The position numbers were made by a program, and so were the translations under genes. Below are positions 1-8,856 of a DNA stretch of 64,000 bases, one piece after another (position 1 is the stretch's first letter; each line of letters opens with the position of its first letter). Under the pieces are notes generated by a model. It was not told where the DNA came from, ran no database searches, and was given only the letters and a program-made list of their open reading frames with translations. Origin of the DNA: Campylobacter lari (lineage in GTDB: Bacteria > Campylobacterota > Campylobacteria > Campylobacterales > Campylobacteraceae); the NCBI RefSeq assembly GCF_001017575.1, contig NZ_CP011372.1:1054001-1118000 (forward strand), read 5' to 3'.

Positions 1-480
1 TTTGAGCAAATTATTATCGATTATGATGAGAGCTTGGTAAAAAAAGACAATCCAAGCTCTTATGTGCAAAAAATTGTTTTAGAAAAAGAAAGACAGTTTT
101 TTGCAAAATATCCTGACTTAAAAAATGTTTTATTTGCTGATAGCATAGTTTGTGCTCAAAATATCATTCTAACTAAAGCTAAAAGTGACAATGAGGCTTT
201 TAATATGCTCAATTTGCAAAGTGGTAAAAGCATTAGCGTTTTAAGCGCGATGATTTTGGTTTTAGAAGATAAAAAGATTTTTAATCTTAGCAAGTGTGAT
301 TTGATTTTGAATAAATTTGATCTAAAAGATATGCAAGAATACATTGAGTCAAAACTTTATCAAGGTAAAGCCGGAGCTGTGATGTGTGAGGGCTTTCATA
401 AAAAATACATTAAAAAAATCATAGGCCATCAAAGTACAGCACTAGGGCTTAATATAGAACTTTTGAAAGCATTTTTATGA
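1..480 (+). CDS. maf: Maf-like nucleotide pyrophosphatase, C-terminal part
   Basis: The reading frame is open to the left edge of the window, so the gene starts upstream and only about 159 C-terminal residues are present. The fragment fits the Maf/Ham1-like family, which hydrolyses non-canonical or modified nucleoside triphosphates. Visible family-like elements are an ADSIV segment, a stretch reading SGKSISV, and a C-terminal glycine-rich tail. Its stop overlaps the start of the penicillin-binding protein gene by four bases (ATGA), so the two are probably translationally coupled. A maf-pbpA pair also occurs in C. jejuni. The assignment rests on family resemblance plus this neighbour; catalytic residues upstream of the window cannot be checked. 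Confidence 0.75.
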   Translation, partial: FEQIIIDYDESLVKKDNPSSYVQKIVLEKERQFFAKYPDLKNVLFADSIVCAQNIILTKAKSDNEAFNMLNLQSGKSISVLSAMILVLEDKKIFNLSKCDLILNKFDLKDMQEYIESKLYQGKAGAVMCEGFHKKYIKKIIGHQSTALGLNIELLKAFL

Positions 481-2411
481 TAAAAATTTTAAAAATATTT
501 CTTTCTTTTTGTATAGTGTGTGCGGTTGGAGTTTTTATATTTATTGCTTATTTGTTTTCTGATTCTGATTTAAATCAATACACTTTTAAAGATTACAAAC
601 CACCTCTTACAACACAAATTTTTGATAAAAATGGAAAATTAGTTGCAAATGTTTTCGAGCAACACCGCTTTTACGCTCCTTATGAAGAGCTCCCACCAAG
701 ACTTATAGAAGCTTTGGTGGCTATTGAAGATACTAGCTTTTTTGAACATGGTGGGGTTAATATAGATGCGATTTTTAGAGCAGCTATTAAAATCATAAGA
801 AGCGGTGGAAAAACCATGGAAGGAGCCTCCACTCTTACGCAACAATTCATAAAAAATACAGAATTAACCCCTGAACGCACTTTAAATAGAAAACTAAAAG
901 AAGCTTTGCTTGCATATAAGATAGAAAGCACTTTAACTAAAGAGCAAATTTTAGAAAGATATTTAAATTTCATCTTCTTTGGACATGGATATTATGGAGT
1001 AAAAACCGCTGCGCTTGGGTATTTTAGAAAAAATTTAGATGAGCTTAGTTTGAAAGAAATTGCCATTTTAGTAGGTATGCCAAAGGCTCCAAGCACTTAT
1101 GATCCTACTAGACATTTAGATCTTTCTTTAGCAAGAGCAAATAGCGTAGTACAAAGGATGTATAATCTTGGTTGGATTTCTAAAGAAGAGTATAAAAATG
1201 CCTTAAAAGAGATTCCAAAAGTATATGATGATACTTTAACACAAAATGCAGCTCCTTATGTTACTCAAGAAGTTTTAAAACAACTAAGCGGAATTAAAGA
1301 TTTAAAAAGTGGTGGTTATAAAATAGAACTTGCCATCGATCTTGATGTACAAAGCATTGCAAGAGAGGCTTTAAAATTTGGCTATGATGAAATAGTTAAA
1401 AGAGATAAAGATGCAAATTTAAGCACACTTAATGGAGCTATGATAGTAGCAAATCACCAAAATGGAGATATATTAGCTTTAGTAGGTGGGGTAAATTACA
1501 CAAAAAGTAATTTTAACCGTGCTACTCAAAGTTTAAGACAGCCTGGAAGTTCTTTTAAACCTTTTTTATACCAAATTGCTATTGACATGGGCTATTCTCC
1601 TATGAGTAAGATTGCTGATATTTCAAGGATTTTTGAAAGTACCAAAAAAGATGAAAAAGATTGGAAACCTAAAAATTTTGGTGGAAAATTTCTAGGACTT
1701 ATAAGTTTAAAAGAAGCACTAACTGGCTCAAGAAACCTAGCTACTATAAATTTAGCTCTTGCTTTAGGACTTGATGTAATCCACGATAAACTTAGTTTTA
1801 TGGGTTTTGAAAATATACCGGTTGATTTATCTATAGTTTTAGGTAGCTTTGGAATTTCTATTTATGATTATGCTAAACTTTATACAGTATTTGGGAATTA
1901 TGGGGTGCAAAAAGATTTAATACTCATTAAAAGAGTAATCGATAAAAATGGCAAAATAGTAGTAGAGTTTAACTCTGGAGAAAGAAAAATCAGCGAACCC
2001 GAGCAAGCCTTTTTAGTTAATGATATGATGCAAAATGTTGTTAAAAAAGGCACTGGGCGCAATGCTAGAGTAGAAGGGATTGAAATAGCTGGAAAAACAG
2101 GTACTTCAAACAAAAGTATTGATGCGTGGTTTTGTGGATTAACTCCTGAAATAGAAGCTATCATATGGTATGGCAATGATGATAATAAACCTATGAAACA
2201 AATCGAAGGTGGCGCAAGGACTGCTGCTCCAGTTTTTAAAGAATTTTTAACAAAATACTTAGAACTTTATCCTGATAGCGCTAGAAAATTTATCATTCCA
2301 AAAGGGGTTCATCAAGGAATTTATGAAAAACAAAAAGAGTATTACACCAATACCTCCCCATTTCCAAAAAACAACCCTGCTTTATCTGAAAATAGTGAAA
2401 TAATTTTTTAA
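477..2411 (+). CDS. pbpA: Penicillin-binding protein 1A (bifunctional transglycosylase/transpeptidase)
   Basis: This class A penicillin-binding protein polymerises and crosslinks peptidoglycan in the periplasm. One N-terminal membrane segment spans about residues 4-27. The GT51 glycosyltransferase domain carries the catalytic EDTSFFEHGG box near residue 84 and a GASTLTQQ box further on. The penicillin-binding domain has the active-site SSFK (serine near 358), SRN (near 418) and KTGTS (near 540) motifs in the right order. At 644 residues the length is normal for the family, and all key residues are present, so the protein should be active. It overlaps maf by four bases. The 82-base gap to msrP contains only AT-rich promoter-like sequence. 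Confidence 0.95.
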   Translation: MIKILKIFLSFCIVCAVGVFIFIAYLFSDSDLNQYTFKDYKPPLTTQIFDKNGKLVANVFEQHRFYAPYEELPPRLIEALVAIEDTSFFEHGGVNIDAIFRAAIKIIRSGGKTMEGASTLTQQFIKNTELTPERTLNRKLKEALLAYKIESTLTKEQILERYLNFIFFGHGYYGVKTAALGYFRKNLDELSLKEIAILVGMPKAPSTYDPTRHLDLSLARANSVVQRMYNLGWISKEEYKNALKEIPKVYDDTLTQNAAPYVTQEVLKQLSGIKDLKSGGYKIELAIDLDVQSIAREALKFGYDEIVKRDKDANLSTLNGAMIVANHQNGDILALVGGVNYTKSNFNRATQSLRQPGSSFKPFLYQIAIDMGYSPMSKIADISRIFESTKKDEKDWKPKNFGGKFLGLISLKEALTGSRNLATINLALALGLDVIHDKLSFMGFENIPVDLSIVLGSFGISIYDYAKLYTVFGNYGVQKDLILIKRVIDKNGKIVVEFNSGERKISEPEQAFLVNDMMQNVVKKGTGRNARVEGIEIAGKTGTSNKSIDAWFCGLTPEIEAIIWYGNDDNKPMKQIEGGARTAAPVFKEFLTKYLELYPDSARKFIIPKGVHQGIYEKQKEYYTNTSPFPKNNPALSENSEIIF

Positions 2412-2450
2412 AATATTTTTTATAAAATAATAAAAATTATCCTTTCATTT

Positions 2451-2488
2451 TCCTTTATATGTTTTAATATCATAAAATATATAAAGGA
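2451..2488 (+). repeat. Inverted repeat spanning the msrP ribosome binding site
   Basis: A perfect 10-base inverted repeat, TCCTTTATAT (2451-2460) and ATATAAAGGA (2479-2488), lies just before the msrP ATG at 2494. The right arm contains the Shine-Dalgarno sequence AAGGA. If transcription starts upstream of 2451, the stem would hide the ribosome binding site. If it starts in the loop, the repeat could only act as DNA. Confidence 0.45.
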
Positions 2489-2493
2489 TTTTT

Positions 2494-3387
2494 ATGAATA
2501 TCACAAACGAGCAATTGTACAACAAAAGACGTCACTTTTTAAAGTTAGGTGCTGGAGCTTTGGTTAGTTCAGCCTTAGTTCAATCTGAATTAATGGCATT
2601 AAATTTCTTTCCTGATCCTAATAATGAAAAATTAAAACTTAGCGATGAAAAAATTGCAACTAATTATGTTAATTTTTATGAATTTTCTACTGATAAAAAA
2701 AGAGCTGTTGAGCTTGCAAAAAATTTCAATACAAAGGGCTGGAAAATAGAAGTTAGTGGGGAAGTTGAAGAGCCTTTGACTTTGACTATGGAAGATTTAT
2801 TAGCCTTTCCTTTAGAAGAGAGAATTTATAGATTTCGTTGTGTTGAAACTTGGTCTATGGTTGTGCCTTGGGTTGGTTTTGAATTACGCGCTTTGATAGA
2901 AAAATGCAAAGTTAAAAGTGAAGCTAAATTTATAAAATTTACCACTCTTTTTGATAAAAATCAATTTGCTGACCAAGCTTCATTTTTCCCAACTCTTGAT
3001 TATCCTTATGTAGAGGGCTTAAGATTAGATGAAGCTATGCACCCACTAACACTTATGGCCGTAGGAATGTATAAAAAGCCTTTATTAGGACAAAATGGAG
3101 CACCAATTCGCCTTGTAGTTCCATGGAAATACGGCTTTAAAAGTATCAAATCTATTGTAAAAATAGAATTTACCAAAGAACAACCTAAAACCACATGGGA
3201 GTTAGCAAACCCTAGAGAATATGGTTTTTATGCTAATGTTAATCCAAATGTTTCTCATCCAAGATGGTCTCAAGCGAACGAACGTCCTTTGGGAGATTTT
3301 TTCACTAAACCTACGCAAATGTTTAATGGTTATGAAAAAGAAGTAGCGCATTTATATAAAGATATGGATTTAAAGGTTAATTTTTAA
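2494..3387 (+). CDS. msrP: Protein-methionine-sulfoxide reductase catalytic subunit MsrP (YedY)
   Basis: This is a periplasmic molybdopterin enzyme that reduces methionine sulfoxide in proteins, repairing oxidative damage in the envelope. The N-terminus has a Tat signal (NKRRHFLKLGAGALVSSALV), so it is exported folded with its cofactor. The sulfite-oxidase-type fold is supported by RFRCVETWSMVVPW around residues 113-126, which contains the molybdenum-ligand cysteine (RCVE), and by the family-typical WKYGFKSIKSI segment. At 297 residues it is close to the usual length. The stop overlaps the msrQ start in TAATG, giving the conserved msrPQ operon. The start is set by AAGGA six bases upstream and by the complete Tat motif. 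Confidence 0.93.
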   Translation: MNITNEQLYNKRRHFLKLGAGALVSSALVQSELMALNFFPDPNNEKLKLSDEKIATNYVNFYEFSTDKKRAVELAKNFNTKGWKIEVSGEVEEPLTLTMEDLLAFPLEERIYRFRCVETWSMVVPWVGFELRALIEKCKVKSEAKFIKFTTLFDKNQFADQASFFPTLDYPYVEGLRLDEAMHPLTLMAVGMYKKPLLGQNGAPIRLVVPWKYGFKSIKSIVKIEFTKEQPKTTWELANPREYGFYANVNPNVSHPRWSQANERPLGDFFTKPTQMFNGYEKEVAHLYKDMDLKVNF

Positions 3388-3947
3388 TGAACAAAAAAGT
3401 TTATAATATCGGCGGATTTTTAGCATTTACTTTAAGTGTTATTTTTAGCATTTATCAAATCAAGCAAGAATTTGATATTGTAAAATCTTTGTATTTTTAT
3501 AGTGGTATATTTGGCTTAATCTTTTTTGGATTAAGCCTATTTTTTTCACTTTTAAAGTATAAGCACACAAAAGATTACCCTAAATTTTTAGGTTTTTATG
3601 CTTTTTTTTGGGCTTTAATCCACTTTTTAAATTATTTTGCTTTTGGAAAAAATTTAGATCTAATACTTTTTTTCAAAGATACTTTTAGTAAAAATTTAGA
3701 ATTTAGTGGCTTTGTATGCTTTTTCATACTCTCACTTATGTTTATAAGCTCTTTTAATTTTTTAAAAAAATTAAGTAAAATAAGAAAACTCGGATATTTT
3801 TGTTTTTTGCTAGTAGCTTGGCATTATTTTTTATCTGCAAAAATACCACAAATTCCACATTTTTTAGCTTTAAGCCTAGCCTTTATTTTTCTACTTATTA
3901 AATTATATAAAAATTATAAAAAGAGAAAAAAAGTAACTTTTTTGTAA
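3387..3947 (+). CDS. msrQ: MsrQ-like heme-binding membrane subunit (YedZ)
   Basis: This small polytopic membrane protein of 186 residues probably carries heme and passes quinone-derived electrons to MsrP. It has five to six hydrophobic segments, with histidines in or near them (for example ALIHFLNYF near residue 74 and VAWHYFLSAK near 144) that could ligate heme b. It overlaps msrP by one base, which is the main reason for the call because sequence conservation in this ferric-reductase-like family is low. The C-terminus is a lysine-rich cytoplasmic tail. No separate promoter is visible, so it is expected to be cotranscribed with msrP. Confidence 0.82.
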   Translation: MNKKVYNIGGFLAFTLSVIFSIYQIKQEFDIVKSLYFYSGIFGLIFFGLSLFFSLLKYKHTKDYPKFLGFYAFFWALIHFLNYFAFGKNLDLILFFKDTFSKNLEFSGFVCFFILSLMFISSFNFLKKLSKIRKLGYFCFLLVAWHYFLSAKIPQIPHFLALSLAFIFLLIKLYKNYKKRKKVTFL

Positions 3948-3990
3948 TTTCTTTCAAAAATACACATTGTTTAAGAAAAATAATATAAAG

Positions 3991-4033
3991 TTGTCCTTAA
4001 AATAAGATGTAATATATCTTATTTTAAGGACAA
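3991..4033 (+). repeat. Perfect 18-bp inverted repeat over the ribosome binding site
   Basis: The arms TTGTCCTTAAAATAAGAT (3991-4008) and ATCTTATTTTAAGGACAA (4016-4033) are perfectly complementary and separated by seven bases. The right arm holds the AAGGA ribosome binding site of the gene starting at 4036, two bases beyond the repeat. It could be an RNA hairpin blocking translation, a DNA operator, or the msrPQ terminator. The lack of a T-run and the tight fit to the start codon argue against a simple terminator. Confidence 0.6.
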
Positions 4034-4035
4034 TC

Positions 4036-5931
4036 ATGCAAAGAAGAGACTTTTTAAACGGAATGGCTTTAACTATACTAGCAGGAATGACTCCTTTGCA
4101 AGTATTATACGGTAAAGAAGCCAAAATTGAAGATTTTACCAAAGAATACTACCCACCAAAGTGGCTTGGATTAAGAGGTAGCAACAATGCAAGTTATGAG
4201 TTTGCGCATATGTTAAGAGATGGTGAAAAATTTGACTTTAGCGCTATCAAACCTAAACAAGAATATGATCTAGTTGTAGTTGGAGCTGGAATTAGTGGCT
4301 TAGCAGCTGCTTGTTTTTATCAAAATAAATTTGGAAAAGATAAAAAAATTCTCATCCTTGATAATCACGATGATTTTGGTGGACACGCTAGAAGAAATGA
4401 AATAGAATTAGAAGATGGTACTATTTTAAGTTATGGTGGTAGCGAAACCTTCCAATCTCCAAAAGCTTTATATTCTAAAGAGGTAGTAGATTTACTATCA
4501 TCTTTAGGTGTGGATATTGATGAGCTTGCTAAACGTTTTGATGTAAATTTTTACCCTGATTTAAAACTTAGCAGAGGTGTGTATTTTTCTAAGTCTGAAT
4601 TTGGAGTAGACAAAGTTGTAAATGGCAATCCTAGAAAAGTAATTTGTGATGATATTCCTGAAGAAAAAAGCAATGGAAGAAGCATTGAAGCCTTTATAGG
4701 GGATTTTCCACTTAATGATAAAGATAAAAAAGACCTTATTGCTTTATTTAAAAGCGAAAAAGACTATTTAAAAGGCATGGATAAAAAGCAAAGAGATGAA
4801 TATGTAGCAAAAACAAGCTATAAAAAATTCTTAGAAGAAAAAGTTAAACTTTCACCACAAGCTGTAAAATTCTTTGAAGGTATGACAGATGACTTTTTAG
4901 CTTTAGGCATTGATGCTGTTTCTTGTGAAGATGCTAGAGTTTCTTTCTTACCTGGTTTTGATAAACTTGGTCTTGATCCAATCGAAGGAGAGGCTTTAGC
5001 CGAAATGGAAGAGCCATATATCCATCACTGTGCTGATGGCAATGCTACTGTTGCTAGATTAATGGTTAGAAGATTAATTCCTGATGTATCTAAAAAAGGT
5101 AAAGATATGGACGAGATTACCTTGGCTCATTTTGATTATTCTAAACTTGATCTTGCTAAAAACAAAGTACGTTTAAGATTAAACAGCACTGTTATAAATG
5201 TAGAAAATACAAAAGATGGAGCTTTAGTAACTTACGTTAATAAAGGCAAAAATTACAGAGTAAAAGCTAAAAAAGTTGTAATGGCAAATTATAATAGTAT
5301 GATTCCATATATAGTACCAAGCATGCCACAAGATCAAAAAGATGCTTTAAGCAAAAACGTAAAAACCTCTCTTTTACACACTAAAGTTATCATAAGCAAT
5401 TGGGAGCCATTTATAAAACTTGGGGTTCATGAAATTTATTCACCAAAAATGCCTTATGCTAGGACTAAACTTGATTACCCTGTGGATATGGGAGGATATC
5501 ACCACCCAAGAGATCCTAAAAAGCCTATTTGTGTTCACATGGTTTGCTCTCCTTTAGCTTTTGCAAACATTCAAGGGATTGATCTTGATGGAATGGATGC
5601 AAGGGATAGAGCTAGAGTAGGCAGAAATTTATTATTTACTATGAGTTTTGAAGAGCATGAGAAAATTATTCGCGATCAGCTTCAAGGTATGCTAGGCTCA
5701 GCTGGATTTAATCATGAAAAAGACATTAAAGCTATAGTTGTAAATCGTTGGGGACACTGCTATTCATATACAGAAAACAGTCTTTTTGATGATAGCGAAG
5801 AAGCACAAAAAACTATAGAGCTTGCAAGAAAACCTTTTGGCAATATCGTTATAGCAAATTCAGATTCTGATTGGTCAGCTTATATGCATTCAGCAATCGA
5901 TCAAGCATATCGTGCTGTTAACGAACTTTAA
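4036..5931 (+). CDS. Tat-exported FAD-dependent oxidoreductase, spermidine dehydrogenase-like
   Basis: This 631-residue flavoprotein has a Tat signal at its start (QRRDFLNGMALTILAGMTPL). The FAD dinucleotide-binding motif follows at about residues 78-100 (DLVVVGAGISGLAAACFY), with a second ribose-binding acidic stretch ILDNHDDFGGHARRNE. The C-terminal part has ADGNATVARLMVRRLIP and IVIANSDSDWSAYMHSAIDQ, which resemble the SpdH family of periplasmic spermidine dehydrogenases in Pseudomonas and enterobacteria. The likely role is oxidation of an amine in the periplasm, feeding electrons to the respiratory chain; the substrate is inferred from family only. It stands alone as a transcript, with an inverted repeat in front and a strong hairpin terminator behind. 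No dedicated electron acceptor is adjacent. Confidence 0.8.
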   Translation: MQRRDFLNGMALTILAGMTPLQVLYGKEAKIEDFTKEYYPPKWLGLRGSNNASYEFAHMLRDGEKFDFSAIKPKQEYDLVVVGAGISGLAAACFYQNKFGKDKKILILDNHDDFGGHARRNEIELEDGTILSYGGSETFQSPKALYSKEVVDLLSSLGVDIDELAKRFDVNFYPDLKLSRGVYFSKSEFGVDKVVNGNPRKVICDDIPEEKSNGRSIEAFIGDFPLNDKDKKDLIALFKSEKDYLKGMDKKQRDEYVAKTSYKKFLEEKVKLSPQAVKFFEGMTDDFLALGIDAVSCEDARVSFLPGFDKLGLDPIEGEALAEMEEPYIHHCADGNATVARLMVRRLIPDVSKKGKDMDEITLAHFDYSKLDLAKNKVRLRLNSTVINVENTKDGALVTYVNKGKNYRVKAKKVVMANYNSMIPYIVPSMPQDQKDALSKNVKTSLLHTKVIISNWEPFIKLGVHEIYSPKMPYARTKLDYPVDMGGYHHPRDPKKPICVHMVCSPLAFANIQGIDLDGMDARDRARVGRNLLFTMSFEEHEKIIRDQLQGMLGSAGFNHEKDIKAIVVNRWGHCYSYTENSLFDDSEEAQKTIELARKPFGNIVIANSDSDWSAYMHSAIDQAYRAVNEL

Positions 5932-5934
5932 CAA

Positions 5935-5958
5935 TCAAACTCCTTTTTAGGAGTTTGA
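5935..5958. terminator. Bidirectional hairpin between convergent genes
   Basis: TCAAACTCCT and AGGAGTTTGA form a perfect 10-base stem with a TTTT loop, lying between the stop of the flavoprotein gene and the stop of the DUF2165 gene on the other strand. T-runs are weak on both sides, but the position is typical of a shared terminator. Confidence 0.75.
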
Positions 5959-5962
5959 TAAA

Positions 5963-6487
5963 TCAATCATCGTTTTTGATACCAATATAAATTAAAGCTA
6001 AAAGCATATAATTTACTAATCTAGTAGCATCAGGCAAGCCATTCCAAGTTTTACTCATCCACATACCAAACCACTCCGCAGCTACCACTTGAAAACCAAA
6101 AAACCAAAGCAAACAACAACAAGTTAAAGCAATAATTCCAAATTTTTTAGCTTCATGAAAAGTTTTTGCATCTGAATTTCTTGCATTAAACATATCCAAA
6201 GCACCTTTTAAAGCAGTTAGCATAATAAAAGCTTCAAAACAGATAATAAAAATATAAGCAACATGATGAATAGTGGGATTTGTAATAGCTCTATAAACAA
6301 TAGCATTACCTAAATAATCAGGTTTAGTATCCATACTCATAACATGCTTTACAAACTGAAAATTTGAATTATAATCAGTTATATTGCCAAAAACAACAAT
6401 AGCCGCTAAAGAGACAACTGTAAGTAAGATAATCATTTTAGAATATCTTACTATGCTCGTCATAGAAAAACCGCAATTGCAATTCAT
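5963..6487 (-). CDS. DUF2165 family small integral membrane protein
   Basis: The 174-residue product has about four hydrophobic segments (roughly residues 17-36, 72-92, 112-134 and 158-170) and matches the general plan of the DUF2165 family, including conserved-looking NPTIHHVAYIFIICFEA and FFGFQVVAAEWFGMW segments. Function is unknown. The start is supported by AAGGAG seven bases upstream; an N-terminal CNCG cysteine pair precedes the first membrane segment. It converges on the spermidine-dehydrogenase-like gene. Whether the two work together, for example as membrane partner and exported enzyme, cannot be told from this sequence. Confidence 0.75.
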   Translation of the reverse strand: MNCNCGFSMTSIVRYSKMIILLTVVSLAAIVVFGNITDYNSNFQFVKHVMSMDTKPDYLGNAIVYRAITNPTIHHVAYIFIICFEAFIMLTALKGALDMFNARNSDAKTFHEAKKFGIIALTCCCLLWFFGFQVVAAEWFGMWMSKTWNGLPDATRLVNYMLLALIYIGIKNDD

Positions 6488-6554
6488 TATGATACTCCTT
6501 TTTGTTAAAATTATATTAATATAATATAATGAATATTAAACAAAACTGAAATAT

Positions 6555-8672
6555 CTAACGCAATCTTAAAGAATTCAATACAACTGTTACCGAACTAAAA
6601 CACATTGCCAAAGCTGCCAAATGTGGACTAAGTGTTATAAATGGCACAAAACCTGCCGCAATAGGAATACACAAAGCATTGTAAATAAAAGCCCAAAAAA
6701 GATTAAGCTTGATGATGTTTTTAGTTTTTTGAGAAAGCTCAAAACAATAAGCTATTAAAGATAAATCATCTTTTATTAAAATCAAATCTCCGCTTTTTTT
6801 AGCAAGCTCGCTTGCTTTGGTAAAACTTATGCTTGCGCTAGCTAAATTTAAAGCAGGAGCATCATTAATACCATCTCCTATAAAAAGCACTTTTTCTTTT
6901 TTAATTTTTTGTTTTATAAAATCAAGCTTTTGCTCGGGTTTTAAGTCAGAATAATATTCATCAATATTAAGCTCATTTGCTATTTTAGCAACACTTTTTT
7001 CATTATCACCACTTAAAATAATGCTTTTTATATCTTTTTGTTTTAAATTTGCTATCAAATCCTTAGCTTCATTTTTAAGTTCATTTTTCAAGCAAACCCC
7101 GCCAAGACAAATTTTATTTTTTGCAAAATACAAACATATGGGTGCTTGATCTTCAAATTCTTGCAAAAATTGCTTGCTTTTTTGTATATCAACGCCATTT
7201 TCAAGCATTAGTTTTTCATTGCCTATTAAATACACATCATCATTTTCCTCATAAAGCAAACCACTCCCCACCAAAACACTTAATTTTCCCTGCAAATTTA
7301 AATTTACATTTAATTCTTTAGTAAATGCCTTTGCGATTGGGTGTGAGCTTAAATTTTCAATTTGGGTAAGTTTTTGAAAGTCTTCTTGAGAGAGATTATG
7401 CTTATAAACACTTAAATCATTTTGACTTAAAGTGCCTGTTTTATCAAAAATAGCAAGTTTTATACTAGCTAAATTCTCTAATACTGCTGGATTTTTCACT
7501 AAGATAAAATTTCTTGCTCCATTTGCTAAAGCACTAACTATGGCTATAGGAGTTGCTAAGCCCAAAGCACAAGGACAAGAGATTAAAAGCGTAGCACAAG
7601 CATGTAAAAATGCAGCGTTGATTCCTTCTTTAAAATACCAAAAAGCAAATACAAAAAGCGATAAAACAATAATACAAGCTACAAAATAAGCTGAAATTTT
7701 ATTAGCTAAGTTTGCTAAAGGTGTTTTGACATTACCTGCTTTAAAAACAAGATCTTTGATTTGTTCTAATGAACTTTCAATAGCCTTTTTACTAGCTTTA
7801 ATCTTTAAGCTTCCATTTATCAGCACAGTTCCTGCTAAAATCTCATCATCTTGCTTTTTAAAAAGTGGCAAAAACTCTCCTGTTAAAAAACTCACATCAA
7901 CCTCAGCCTCGCCTGCTATAATTACCCCATCAGCGACAACGCTTTCACCCTCTTTTACTAAAATCACATCATTTTCTTTTACAAAAGCACTAGGTATGCT
8001 TTTTATACTTCCATCTTCTAAGATTATATTAGCTTTTTTAATATCTATGTTTTTTAATTTATTTTGATATTCTAAGGATTTAAATTTAGCCTTTTCTTCT
8101 AAGTATTTACCTAATAAAACAAAGCTTATAATCATCGCTCCGCCACTAAAATACAAATAACCATCTTTACTAAATACCTCAAAATACACAAAAAAAGAAT
8201 ATATAAAAGAAGTAAAAGCACCTAGAGATATCAAGGTATTCATATCTAAATTTTTATGTCTTAATCCTTTAAGAGCGTGGATGAAAAAACCTTTTCCACA
8301 ATAAAAAATCGCTATCATAGATAAAAACATTTGAATTAAAGCAGAAACATTTCCTTGAACAAACATTTCAAAATACATCACAATAGAGCTCAAAATTATA
8401 CTCATGATAAGCTTTATTTTCATATTTTTAAGCTCTTTGAGTTTAAACTCGTATAAATTTTGCTCTTCTTGCAATATCTCAAAACCCAAAGCTTTGATTT
8501 TTGCTTTGATTTTTGCTTCCAAAGATAAATCTTTAAGCAAAAACACTCCACTAGAATTGACATAAGAAACACTTACATCTTCTACTCCATCAATTTTTGC
8601 ACAAACTTTTTCTATAGCATTAGAGCAATTAACACAAGTCATATTGCCTATTTTTAATTTTACTTCATGCAT
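6555..8672 (-). CDS. copA: Copper-exporting P1B-type ATPase CopA
   Basis: This ATPase pumps Cu(I) out of the cytoplasm. The N-terminal heavy-metal-binding domain has MTCVNCSNA (CxxC near residues 13-16). About eight membrane segments follow, with the CPC metal site in LISCPCALGLATP, the phosphorylated aspartate in DKTGT, and the hinge GDGINDAPAL. At 705 residues with a single metal-binding domain it is like other Campylobacter CopA proteins. Its start overlaps the end of the upstream chaperone gene by eight bases, so the two are cotranscribed and probably translationally coupled. No dedicated copper regulator gene lies next to it. Confidence 0.95.
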   Translation of the reverse strand: MHEVKLKIGNMTCVNCSNAIEKVCAKIDGVEDVSVSYVNSSGVFLLKDLSLEAKIKAKIKALGFEILQEEQNLYEFKLKELKNMKIKLIMSIILSSIVMYFEMFVQGNVSALIQMFLSMIAIFYCGKGFFIHALKGLRHKNLDMNTLISLGAFTSFIYSFFVYFEVFSKDGYLYFSGGAMIISFVLLGKYLEEKAKFKSLEYQNKLKNIDIKKANIILEDGSIKSIPSAFVKENDVILVKEGESVVADGVIIAGEAEVDVSFLTGEFLPLFKKQDDEILAGTVLINGSLKIKASKKAIESSLEQIKDLVFKAGNVKTPLANLANKISAYFVACIIVLSLFVFAFWYFKEGINAAFLHACATLLISCPCALGLATPIAIVSALANGARNFILVKNPAVLENLASIKLAIFDKTGTLSQNDLSVYKHNLSQEDFQKLTQIENLSSHPIAKAFTKELNVNLNLQGKLSVLVGSGLLYEENDDVYLIGNEKLMLENGVDIQKSKQFLQEFEDQAPICLYFAKNKICLGGVCLKNELKNEAKDLIANLKQKDIKSIILSGDNEKSVAKIANELNIDEYYSDLKPEQKLDFIKQKIKKEKVLFIGDGINDAPALNLASASISFTKASELAKKSGDLILIKDDLSLIAYCFELSQKTKNIIKLNLFWAFIYNALCIPIAAGFVPFITLSPHLAALAMCFSSVTVVLNSLRLR

Positions 8673-8856
8673 TATCTATTTCAAAACCTAATTCTTGTAA
8701 TTGTTTTTTAAACTCTTCAACTTGCTCTGCTTTTAAGTCAATCTCTATGCTTTTTGTTTCAACATTTATTTGTATGGTACCAAATTCATCTTCTAGTGAA
8801 GCCTTGATTAAATTAACACAACTTTGACAATTAATATTTTTAGTTTTTATAATCAT
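8665..8856 (-). CDS. copZ: CopZ-like copper chaperone (heavy-metal-associated domain)
   Basis: This 63-residue protein is a single heavy-metal-associated domain with the metal-binding motif INCQSCVNLIK (CxxC near residues 10-13) and the usual beta-alpha-beta pattern. It probably delivers Cu(I) to the CopA ATPase encoded immediately downstream with an eight-base overlap. The GNAT gene stop directly precedes its ATG, so it is the second gene of a three-gene transcript. The distal metal-site residues are less typical, so zinc or another soft metal cannot be excluded by sequence alone. Confidence 0.88.
   Translation of the reverse strand: MIIKTKNINCQSCVNLIKASLEDEFGTIQINVETKSIEIDLKAEQVEEFKKQLQELGFEIDNA

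Noticed and set aside
7121-8067. Plus-strand frames opposite copA
   Set aside because: They are shadows of copA, without ribosome sites or family features.
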